Shown: piece after piece, positions 19,670-27,835 of the stretch
Position numbering within the stretch: the stretch's first letter is position 1
Layout: each line of letters starts with the position of its first letter
Assembly: GCA_934247115.1 (NCBI GenBank)
Contig: CAKQIY010000005.1
Coordinates: 1 to 64,000, forward strand
Reading direction: 5' to 3'
Source of the DNA: an uncultured Coprococcus sp.
Lineage (GTDB): Bacteria; Bacillota; Clostridia; Lachnospirales; Lachnospiraceae
Length of the DNA: 64,000 nucleotides
Notes under the pieces: model-generated
Told to the model about the DNA's origin: nothing
Seen by the model: the letters and a program-made list of their open reading frames with translations, nothing else
Database searches by the model: none
Program-made: the position numbers and the translations under genes

Positions 19670-22600
19670 TTATTTTACTGTGATCTTCATCTTGAATGTT
19701 TTCTTATCTCCATTCTTGAGCATCACCTTGACATATGCATATGTCGTTCCCTTCTTCAAGGCTTTCACCTTTCCGGTCTTGGAGATCGTACATATCCTCT
19801 TATTGCCTATGCTGTATGTCCTGGACTTTATCTGTCCTGCTGTCTTGCCCTTAGGAACTACGACAGCCGCAGCCACGGTCTGTCCCTTTTTGATGCTCGC
19901 TCCGCTCTTCTTAAGCTTCAGCTCGTCGATAGACAGCTTCTTGCTCATGTTGACAGTTCCCGGCTTTGTAAATGAGCTGTGAGTCAGATTGTTCTTTCCA
20001 ACGGCCCTCACCTTGAAGCTGTATGTCTGATTATTTTTCAGCTTTGTAAGGGTGCATGTAAGTGTCTTATAATTCACTGCCTTGTACTTTTTGTATGCGC
20101 CATTTCCAGTCTTGTAATATACCTCATATCCATATGCGCCTGACACCTTTGTCCAGGTGAGTTTTATGGATGACTTTGAAGCCTTCTTCACAGTCAGCTT
20201 CGCCGGAGCTGCAATATACTTCTCAGTCACCTTGCGCGTCTGTGTCCTGAAGCGCGCGTTTTTGAATCTGGCAGTGTACTGTCCTGTACCCGTCTTCTTT
20301 ACCGTCGGTGCCTGAATCGTCTTATATGTCGTACCAACAGTCTCCGTCACCTTGTGACCTGCAAAATCAGAACAGCTTGCAACAGCTGTACACTTCGTAT
20401 AATCGCTGCTCCATGTATACTTCACAACATCATAACTGTGCTCATGTGCCCTGATCCTGACTGTTATGTAAGTGGTTTTCACTGAACCAGCCTCAAGCTT
20501 TTCACAGCCAGATATATCTATATCTCCCCTCACTTTAAACTCTGCAGCTTTCACATTTGCAAATGAATAATTTGCCTTCATATCCGCCGTATCCCATACA
20601 ACGGGAACCTTTGTATATGAGTGATACTTTGTATTCACTGACACATATTCCGGAAGGAGCTTCACAATCTCTGCAAATCTGATATGCGCTGTCTCCAGAT
20701 CACTCGATTTCTTTATCGACACGATCTCATCATTTGTCGATCTCACAAATGACAGCTCTGAATTGCTCACCACAAATCTGTACTTTGAGTTGAGCTCCTC
20801 ATATAACATCTTCTCCTCGTCGTTCTGAGGCACTGATGTCTTTACATACACTGTGTACTTTCCTACTATCGGCATGAAGAAGTCATCATACTTCATTTCA
20901 TTCACCTTTACGTAAGATGTGAAGAGATTCTTTATACTGTCTACATCATCTGCATTTGCGCCATCCACGGTGATCTCTGCAATGTCTGTAACATTTCCAT
21001 CAAACTCCTCGCTGTATATCTGGAGTTTCTGGGCTGACACATTTACAACAGCCTTTTCGATCACGACCTTCTGGGCTATCCTGTACTCCTTGCCATCTGC
21101 AAGTATGAGTGCCTCAACAGTCACGCTTCCAGGCGTCTGTGTCACGTTCCACTCGTCGCCCTCAAGAGTTGTTCCATCCTCTGAATCTGCTTCCGTAACC
21201 TTCCACTGTGCACTTACAGTCTCGGTTGCAAGAACTCCATTCTCATCACTGTATGTTCTCTCTGCCTTCAGTTCTGCCTTGTCTCCGTAGGTAACCTTTG
21301 CAGGAACATCTATAGAGTAGATATCCTCCTGGACATTTCCCTTGACCACATACTTCTGACCTGTGGACTGGCTGTCCGCAAGCTTTGAAGACTGTGAGGA
21401 ATACTCGGCTGCTATCCTGTACACACCTGCCGAAGCCGGTGTCCATGATGTCTTTGCCACGCCTGAGCTGAGCTTCTCAGTAGCCTCCTCTACCTGGCCT
21501 GTACTTGTGTTCACCATGACAAATGTTACATTTCCCACAGGTACCTGTGCCACACTGCTTACATTTGCCGTGAGTTCAAGTGCGCCGTCCAGTTCTCCGC
21601 TCTCATCCGAAAGCTTTGCAAGAGTTGTGACCGTCGGCAGCTTGTCAAGTATGAGCAGCTTTGCCGTGTCTGATATGATTGCTCTCGTTATTCCCTGGCT
21701 CTCCTGTGATACCACGCATCTGTACTGTCTGCCGTTCATGTCATCTGTGACAGCCGGAACAGCCAGTGTATCCGTCACCGCCGAGTCGAGCTCCACGTCG
21801 TTCCACATATCCTGATCATCGTCAAGATACTGCCACTGGTATCTGACCTCCTTCTTGCTGCCTGCCATCGCCTCTACATTTATTCCAAACTCAGCCAGAT
21901 CACCGGCAAACACGCTGGCATCCGACGGCTGTGTCGTTATCTTTGGCGCATTATCACCAGATCTGTATTTTGTCTTACCCACAACAGCCTCGCTGTATAC
22001 GCAGGCAATATTATTGCTGCCTTCCTCTCCTGCTCCAACTGACCTGATTTCAAACGTGTACACCGTCGCAGGTGCGAGGTCATTTACCGTGTACATGGTC
22101 TGAAGTGAACCCGGTCTAGGCTCAAGATTTATCCTGTCCCCATTGTCTTCTACTATATCGATGACATATCCTCTCACTCCATCCATTCTGGTCGGTTTGT
22201 CCCATGTGAGCGTCACAGAATCATCTGTCGTCTGTGCCACCTGGAAATTCTTCGGAAGCGCCGGTGGTGACTTGGTATCCTTTACGAGGTAGCCCAGCAT
22301 CTTACAAGGACTGCCATTCAGCTCCGCATCCCACATTCCGAATCTCCAACTGAATGAATACGCATCAGATGGTGAACATGCTACCGTTCCTTCAAATGAA
22401 GCTCCATCCACCGTTGACCATGTGCATCCACCACTTATCTCGGTTCCCATGCTGAAGCCTATCTTGACTCCCGCAGCCTTGGCAACGTAAGAAAAGTCTA
22501 CAGATGTTCCATATGTAAATGTCTTGCTTGTGCTCTCAGTCTTGGTGATGCTCTGTGTGATCGAACCTCTTCCTGTTCCCACGTTCACAAAGTTGTCGCC

Positions 22601-25600
22601 ACTTCCTGACACATCGCCGATGACCTCACCGCCGTCGAACTCATCATACTGACCTGAGCCTGAAGGATATGTGTACGGATCTCCCGGAGTATTTCTGAGC
22701 AGATTGCCGTCGATCTCCTCAAGGCCTCTCTGTCTCGCGATCTCATCATACTTCTCCACGCTGATCATACTCATTCTAGGGGTCTCCGGCACGCATACAT
22801 AATATGGTGTCCAGTAGCCATCTATATGGGTTCCGAAATCTACCGTCACTACCTTTGTCTTTTCTACAAATCTTCCATCCTCTATCTCACCGTAGACTAT
22901 CTTGTCCGTCTTTGTCTTAAGAAGATTGTCAAACGCCGTCTTTTCACTCACGTAATTCTTGTACTGGTTGAAATAATAAGAAGCCATATCGTAATCCTCG
23001 TCAAGCAGAGCCATATCGTACTTTTCAAGGGCTTCCTTTATTCCATTCTCTATAGCCTTGTATTCCGATTCTGCCGGAATATCATATGGTTTTACGTATG
23101 TCCAGTATCTGTATCTCGTATAAGGTGTCATGGCGAGAACCACATTGTTGTTCTCCGCATCACCCGAATACTGGATCGACGCCTCTCTCGCCTCTCCAAA
23201 CTCCTCCTCGAAGCCTGCGTTGACCGTTGCAGACAATTCCATATCCACACCTGCCGCATCCGTGATTCCAAGAACGCTGCAGTCATTTTCATAACCTGTT
23301 ATAACTCCCGCTGACACGCTGACTCCCGCTGAATCCGCGGTGCCGGTCTCATGTGATAATCCATATGTTGTACTTCCATTTGTGGAATAGTTCTCATCCA
23401 CAGTCGCAAGATCTGAGAAATAAGGTGCAGCCTGCAGAACTGCGACAACATTTGGATCACTGTAGTATCTGTCGCTTCCGTCGTATCTGACTATCATTCC
23501 GTCATCGTCATAGTCGACAGGGCAGAGTGAAATATAACCATTCCACATACCTGAATTATCCACCATATTACGCTCGTAAAGTCTGGTATATGAACCACTG
23601 CCATTTCCAACATTCAGTCTGGATAGCGCGGACAGATCATACCAGTAACCATTTCCCGACTCTCTCTTCATACAGATAACTGCGATAACCTGCTCCTGTC
23701 CGGCTGAGTTGCCGTTAAAGTTGCCCGCTACGACCTCTGATATCCAGACATTCGTCATCTCTGTACCGCCGATCCTGACATCCGTGTAACCATTGTCATC
23801 GTTCCATGCATACTGTGACGCCAGCTTGGTCACACTGCTGGTCTTCGGCGTGATCTCGTATGATCCGCCATTTCCGCCGTTGAAATACGTATTCAGATTC
23901 GGTGTCGTAAGCCCTGCCGTGTCAAATGTATAAGTTCTTCCCTCCAGATAAAGTACATCGCCGAAGGATGAACCTCTTCCTGCAAATGCCTTGATCGCCA
24001 CCGGCTCCTGAAGGTAATCGTCATAATATGTATGATCTGCTATATAACCGAGAGGTGAAAGGTTGTAAGGAATACCACCATACAGAGCCTTGTAAGCACC
24101 ATCTCTGTAGCCGAACATCACAACATCTATAATGCCTCTGATGGAATAACCATCTGAACCGTCAACCGCATATCCACCTACCACGATCTCCTTGTAGCCG
24201 TCGTTGTCCATATCTCCCACAGTTATTCCGCAGAAGTTCATGGCCTGCATGGTAGACTTGTTATATGTTGCACTGTTCTTTATTCCGTACTCATCGTTCT
24301 TGAATGCAAGTCGTCTCGAATACAGCTCCTTGAACTCCCCATCTCCAACGCTGAATATTCCGAAAAATGAACCATCGCTGTGGAGCTGCTTTCTGTCTCC
24401 TTTGTTCGGGAATGACGATGCAGCCAAAAGCTCGGCTTTGCCATCGCCATCCATGTCCTCAGCCTCAAGGTCCATTATGACCGGTGTCGACTTTGAACTA
24501 TCCGTTCTGCATCCCTTATCTATCACATCACTTGCTATCACCTTAACCGAGATGTCCCCTCCGTCAAGTGATGGCTTGTACACCTGAACCACGGATTTGT
24601 TGTATCCATATGAACCATCTGTCACAACATATTCCCTGGACGGCTTATACACTGCAACCTCATCACAGCCGTCACCATCGAAGTCACCCGATACAAGAAC
24701 GGCATATGCACCGATCTCCTTTACGTTAAGACTGTCAAAGCCGAGAGAATATGACTCCCTGTATGAATACTTCTTTCCTGTTCTGGCATCGAGGAAATGC
24801 AGCTCCGCAGTAGCTCCTCCCCAGTGCACTCCGATCTCTGCTATGGTATCTTCATAACCATCACCGTCAAGATCCAGGGCAGCCATTCTTGAGCTTGCAT
24901 AGCAGTCTGCGCCATCGCTCACGCTGTAGGACCAGCTCTCCTTCTGGTCTGCAGCCGCCTGCTTAAGTGAATGATCACCATATCCGCTGGTGCTTCCAAC
25001 CTTGTTGCCATCGTACCAGCCCATATTCATTCCTGAACCATCGCTGTGATCCTTAAGATCCCTGTTATAGAAATCATACCAGGTCTTGCTGCTCGAATCC
25101 GCCTTACCTGTTATAACAAGCTCTGATATCTTGTTCAGATTCGCAGTCGCACCTATACCGCTCGTGTAAGGGTTGCCCGACACCGCATCTGTATCGCTGT
25201 TTTTCAGAGTAAATCCAAGCTCCTTATACATGTCGCTCTCATACGACTGGGCAGGTCTGTCGGGATCTGCCACATCATCACCCACAGTACCGGTGCTGTC
25301 AATGCTTGCCGTCTTTGTCGCCTTGCACACTGTACATGTGTACTTGATGATTCCCTTTGTCGTGGCCGTTGGCTGCTTTGTCACCACACCCTTGTCCCAT
25401 GTGTGTCCAACCGCCTCAGTGGCTGTTCTCCTCTCGGCAGAACATGACTCACACTTCTCAAGATTGATTCCGGCATCCGTACATGTAGGTCTCGACACCA
25501 CTCCTGCCTTCTTCCATGTATGTGTGTGCACCGTCATCTGGAGATACATATAGATATATTCTCCGCCTGCTCCACTGTTGAAATCCTGTGTAGCACCATT

Positions 25601-26095
25601 GGTCAGATTTTTTACACGTCCGGATTGCGGAACTGATGGTCCGAGCTGGCATCCACTTACTGCTGATTTTTCACTATTCTCATCAGTTGTGTATACCAGA
25701 TATATATAATCTCCCCTGCTGTTCTGATTCAGATCACCATTGCCGCTGACCACTGTAGCCCCGGTATATCCCGTAGGCACAGTTGATGAATTTATGGCTG
25801 CAACCGATTTGATCGCCTCCATATAATCCGTCGTGGTTTTGTAACCAATATAGATATACTTACCGCCTGCATCCTTGTTCATGTCATAGTTGCAGACCGT
25901 AAAGCCATTCCTTGTGAGCTGATTTTTCGCCTCCCCTTCGGTGTCAGCTCCAGACACGGCGATCTCGCTCCAGTATACTTTCTCCGCCGCATTTACCTGT
26001 GGCACATGCAGCGTCGTCACGACCGCAGACACAGTCATGATCAGGACACACATGAACACCGCGTAGATCGCCTTTAAAAAACGTCCTTTTCTCAT
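19670..26095 (-). CDS. Giant exported protein: beta-prism (MABP-like), CxxC repeats, FG-GAP, beta-rich core, FN3, Ig-like
   Basis: A 2141-aa secreted protein. Start MRKGRFLK at 26095 has AAAGGAG 6-7 bases upstream and a signal peptide ending near VNAAE. Residues 40-190 hold three motifs exactly 50 residues apart: DMNKDAGGKYIYI (71), DLNQNSRGDYIYL (121), DFNSGAGGEYIYM (171). This three-fold pattern matches the MABP membrane-binding beta-prism. Residues about 190-265 carry CxxC pairs. Next come FG-GAP-like loops (LDLDGDGYED, GDFDGDGCDE, EDMDGDGKAE, GDMDNDGYKE; about 400-680), then a beta-rich Ser/Thr region homologous to the 3345-aa protein (about 900-1290), FN3, Ig-like domains, and C-terminal FN3 plus Big_2-like. 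No sortase signal. Possibly a membrane-binding or pore-forming-type toxin or adhesin (inference). Confidence 0.85.
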   Translation of the reverse strand: MRKGRFLKAIYAVFMCVLIMTVSAVVTTLHVPQVNAAEKVYWSEIAVSGADTEGEAKNQLTRNGFTVCNYDMNKDAGGKYIYIGYKTTTDYMEAIKSVAAINSSTVPTGYTGATVVSGNGDLNQNSRGDYIYLVYTTDENSEKSAVSGCQLGPSVPQSGRVKNLTNGATQDFNSGAGGEYIYMYLQMTVHTHTWKKAGVVSRPTCTDAGINLEKCESCSAERRTATEAVGHTWDKGVVTKQPTATTKGIIKYTCTVCKATKTASIDSTGTVGDDVADPDRPAQSYESDMYKELGFTLKNSDTDAVSGNPYTSGIGATANLNKISELVITGKADSSSKTWYDFYNRDLKDHSDGSGMNMGWYDGNKVGSTSGYGDHSLKQAAADQKESWSYSVSDGADCYASSRMAALDLDGDGYEDTIAEIGVHWGGATAELHFLDARTGKKYSYRESYSLGFDSLNVKEIGAYAVLVSGDFDGDGCDEVAVYKPSREYVVTDGSYGYNKSVVQVYKPSLDGGDISVKVIASDVIDKGCRTDSSKSTPVIMDLEAEDMDGDGKAELLAASSFPNKGDRKQLHSDGSFFGIFSVGDGEFKELYSRRLAFKNDEYGIKNSATYNKSTMQAMNFCGITVGDMDNDGYKEIVVGGYAVDGSDGYSIRGIIDVVMFGYRDGAYKALYGGIPYNLSPLGYIADHTYYDDYLQEPVAIKAFAGRGSSFGDVLYLEGRTYTFDTAGLTTPNLNTYFNGGNGGSYEITPKTSSVTKLASQYAWNDDNGYTDVRIGGTEMTNVWISEVVAGNFNGNSAGQEQVIAVICMKRESGNGYWYDLSALSRLNVGNGSGSYTRLYERNMVDNSGMWNGYISLCPVDYDDDGMIVRYDGSDRYYSDPNVVAVLQAAPYFSDLATVDENYSTNGSTTYGLSHETGTADSAGVSVSAGVITGYENDCSVLGITDAAGVDMELSATVNAGFEEEFGEAREASIQYSGDAENNNVVLAMTPYTRYRYWTYVKPYDIPAESEYKAIENGIKEALEKYDMALLDEDYDMASYYFNQYKNYVSEKTAFDNLLKTKTDKIVYGEIEDGRFVEKTKVVTVDFGTHIDGYWTPYYVCVPETPRMSMISVEKYDEIARQRGLEEIDGNLLRNTPGDPYTYPSGSGQYDEFDGGEVIGDVSGSGDNFVNVGTGRGSITQSITKTESTSKTFTYGTSVDFSYVAKAAGVKIGFSMGTEISGGCTWSTVDGASFEGTVACSPSDAYSFSWRFGMWDAELNGSPCKMLGYLVKDTKSPPALPKNFQVAQTTDDSVTLTWDKPTRMDGVRGYVIDIVEDNGDRINLEPRPGSLQTMYTVNDLAPATVYTFEIRSVGAGEEGSNNIACVYSEAVVGKTKYRSGDNAPKITTQPSDASVFAGDLAEFGINVEAMAGSKKEVRYQWQYLDDDQDMWNDVELDSAVTDTLAVPAVTDDMNGRQYRCVVSQESQGITRAIISDTAKLLILDKLPTVTTLAKLSDESGELDGALELTANVSSVAQVPVGNVTFVMVNTSTGQVEEATEKLSSGVAKTSWTPASAGVYRIAAEYSSQSSKLADSQSTGQKYVVKGNVQEDIYSIDVPAKVTYGDKAELKAERTYSDENGVLATETVSAQWKVTEADSEDGTTLEGDEWNVTQTPGSVTVEALILADGKEYRIAQKVVIEKAVVNVSAQKLQIYSEEFDGNVTDIAEITVDGANADDVDSIKNLFTSYVKVNEMKYDDFFMPIVGKYTVYVKTSVPQNDEEKMLYEELNSKYRFVVSNSELSFVRSTNDEIVSIKKSSDLETAHIRFAEIVKLLPEYVSVNTKYHSYTKVPVVWDTADMKANYSFANVKAAEFKVRGDIDISGCEKLEAGSVKTTYITVRIRAHEHSYDVVKYTWSSDYTKCTAVASCSDFAGHKVTETVGTTYKTIQAPTVKKTGTGQYTARFKNARFRTQTRKVTEKYIAAPAKLTVKKASKSSIKLTWTKVSGAYGYEVYYKTGNGAYKKYKAVNYKTLTCTLTKLKNNQTYSFKVRAVGKNNLTHSSFTKPGTVNMSKKLSIDELKLKKSGASIKKGQTVAAAVVVPKGKTAGQIKSRTYSIGNKRICTISKTGKVKALKKGTTYAYVKVMLKNGDKKTFKMKITVK

Positions 26096-26150
26096 TAATT
26101 TCTCCTTTCCCTTTTTTCGCTTTATACAGCATATTTTTATGTCATATAAA

Positions 26151-26179
26151 AGTATAAATTGTGTGCTTTCCCCAGTCCA
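26151..26179 (-). promoter_or_regulatory. Promoter of the 2141-aa protein gene
   Basis: Minus strand TGGACT (26174-26179), 17-base spacer, TATACT (26151-26156). The -35 is off consensus, which suits control by an activator binding just upstream. Confidence 0.55.
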
Positions 26180-26213
26180 GCCCACTTAAGTTAGCTGAAA
26201 ACCACATTTTTCG

Positions 26214-26243
26214 CAAACCAAAACCCAAACCTTATGTCAAACC
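26214..26243 (-). promoter_or_regulatory. Three GGTTTG boxes with exact 12-base period
   Basis: CAAACC on the plus strand (GGTTTG on the minus strand) starts at 26214, 26226 and 26238. The array lies about 35-65 bases upstream of the -35 of the 2141-aa protein gene. MalT-type activators bind hexamer direct repeats, so this is a candidate site for the adjacent LuxR-like regulator (inference). Confidence 0.55.
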
Positions 26244-26245
26244 AT

Positions 26246-26287
26246 AAAAAATACCGGGCAGATTACATATAACGATCTGTCCGGTAT
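26246..26287 (-). terminator. Intrinsic terminator of the 500-aa regulator
   Basis: Arms ATACCGGaCAGAT / ATCTGcCCGGTAT (26251-26287), followed on the minus strand by TTTTTTATGG. It lies 13 bases after the regulator stop, so the 2141-aa protein gene downstream needs its own promoter. Confidence 0.88.
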
Positions 26288-26300
26288 TCATAATAATTTT

Positions 26301-27803
26301 TTATAGTATTCCAAGCTCTCTGGCCCTGTTCACCGCCTGCTGCCTGTTCCTCACACCAAGCTTTTTGTATATCATGGCACTGTGGAACTTGACAGTACCA
26401 ATATTTCTACCAAGCATATCCGCGATCTCATCATTTGTCCTGCCTGTGGCTATGAGCGTCAAAACAGATTTCTCACTTGCTGTCAGCTCATCAAAATACT
26501 CATGCGGCGCCTTGAGATAATCCGGGAACTGCTGTCCCACCTTCTCTGCGATCTCCACGACTCTGTCAGTAAATTCATCATGTCCCTTCTCAGCCTGATA
26601 CTCCCGCATCATAGATACCATACAATTGCCCTCATCTCCCAGTATCCTGTACAGCTTTCTGTGTCTTGCGATCTTCACCGCGGTGTCGAATTCCTCTATA
26701 AACTGTTCTTTTCTGCCCTCGCGGTAACATATCAGTGCAGACAGCATATAGCACTCACAAGAATCCATATACCTGCGTCCGCCTTGTAATATGTGCAGCA
26801 GCCGCTTCACCAGCACCACCGCCAGCATGCTCTTGCCGGTCACTATGTAACACCTTATCTTGGTGAGATATGCATAAATGTTCATCATGTATATCTCTTC
26901 ATTCTCATCCGGAGCTTCATCCTCAAGCCACTTCTCCACCCGTTCCATGCGGCCATCATACATGGATGCCCTGCACGACAAAGCATTAAGGCTCGATATA
27001 GGTTCCTCTCCGCCCATCTTCTCTATCTTCGCCCTGATCTTTGACACAAGTGGCTCCGCCGCATCGCTCTGCCCGTTCATGAGAAGTATCTTCATCTGAA
27101 GAGCCATGGCCACAAACAGACATCTGGCATCGTCCTCCGCCTCGAGCAGCGGTATGGTTCCGGCGACAAGGAGAAGTGCATCAAAGCATCTATCATTCTG
27201 ATAATACCACTCTGCGAGAGCTGTCTCATAGACGCCCTTGCCACTGGTTCCATACAGGCTTTTTATCGACGCCGTTATACGGTGCCTGTTCTTCTCGATC
27301 AGCGGTCCGTATATACAGAAATCCCGGAATCCATTTATTATGCTTGGGCTGCAGGCAGATATAGTCAGACTCTGTATTGGAGGAAGCTTCATTGCCTCAA
27401 TGGTCCGGACTGTCCGGACGAACTGTGCTCCGCTTATATACGGCATGACCAGCTCTGTCGATAACAATATAAACCTGCGCCTCATTCCATCATCTGCAGG
27501 TTCCCCCTCCGGCTGCACCGTCAGCATGTCCGTATATCGTTTTGCCTCAGCCAGATTTCCCGCCAGTGACTCTATAAGAGCCCTGACACTTATAAGCGGG
27601 TATCTACCCTCATAATCCTTTTCATCTAATTTATAGAAAAATGACCTGCAGGCCCAGACCGCCGGCATGGACAGCGGCTTTCCAAACTCAGCATCCATAA
27701 CCTCCAGCAGATTACCGTTCTGCTCCGCTGCAGTCAGTCTGTCAAACATTGCCTCAGCACGGACAGGTACAGCTACAGACTCTATATTAACCCCTTTTTT
27801 CAT
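26301..27803 (-). CDS. LuxR-family regulator, MalT-like without ATPase domain
   Basis: A 500-aa protein made of a long helical repeat region and a C-terminal LuxR helix-turn-helix (about 440-500: LTASEKSVLTLIATGRTNDEIADML, then TVKFHSAMIYKKL). It looks like the C-terminal two-thirds of the 814-aa regulator at 6041-8485; no Walker A is seen, so it cannot hydrolyse ATP in the MalT way. It lies just upstream of the 2141-aa exported protein on the same strand and is the obvious candidate activator. AAAGGG is 6 bases before the ATG. The input signal is unknown. Confidence 0.8.
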   Translation of the reverse strand: MKKGVNIESVAVPVRAEAMFDRLTAAEQNGNLLEVMDAEFGKPLSMPAVWACRSFFYKLDEKDYEGRYPLISVRALIESLAGNLAEAKRYTDMLTVQPEGEPADDGMRRRFILLSTELVMPYISGAQFVRTVRTIEAMKLPPIQSLTISACSPSIINGFRDFCIYGPLIEKNRHRITASIKSLYGTSGKGVYETALAEWYYQNDRCFDALLLVAGTIPLLEAEDDARCLFVAMALQMKILLMNGQSDAAEPLVSKIRAKIEKMGGEEPISSLNALSCRASMYDGRMERVEKWLEDEAPDENEEIYMMNIYAYLTKIRCYIVTGKSMLAVVLVKRLLHILQGGRRYMDSCECYMLSALICYREGRKEQFIEEFDTAVKIARHRKLYRILGDEGNCMVSMMREYQAEKGHDEFTDRVVEIAEKVGQQFPDYLKAPHEYFDELTASEKSVLTLIATGRTNDEIADMLGRNIGTVKFHSAMIYKKLGVRNRQQAVNRARELGIL

Positions 27804-27835
27804 TTCTATCCCTTTCCACTCTCTGCGATTTCATC

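Noticed and set aside
8614..26095. Sortase (LPXTG) anchoring of the giant proteins
   Set aside because: Both end in Ig/FN3-like domains; no LPXTG, hydrophobic helix or basic tail is present at either C-terminus.
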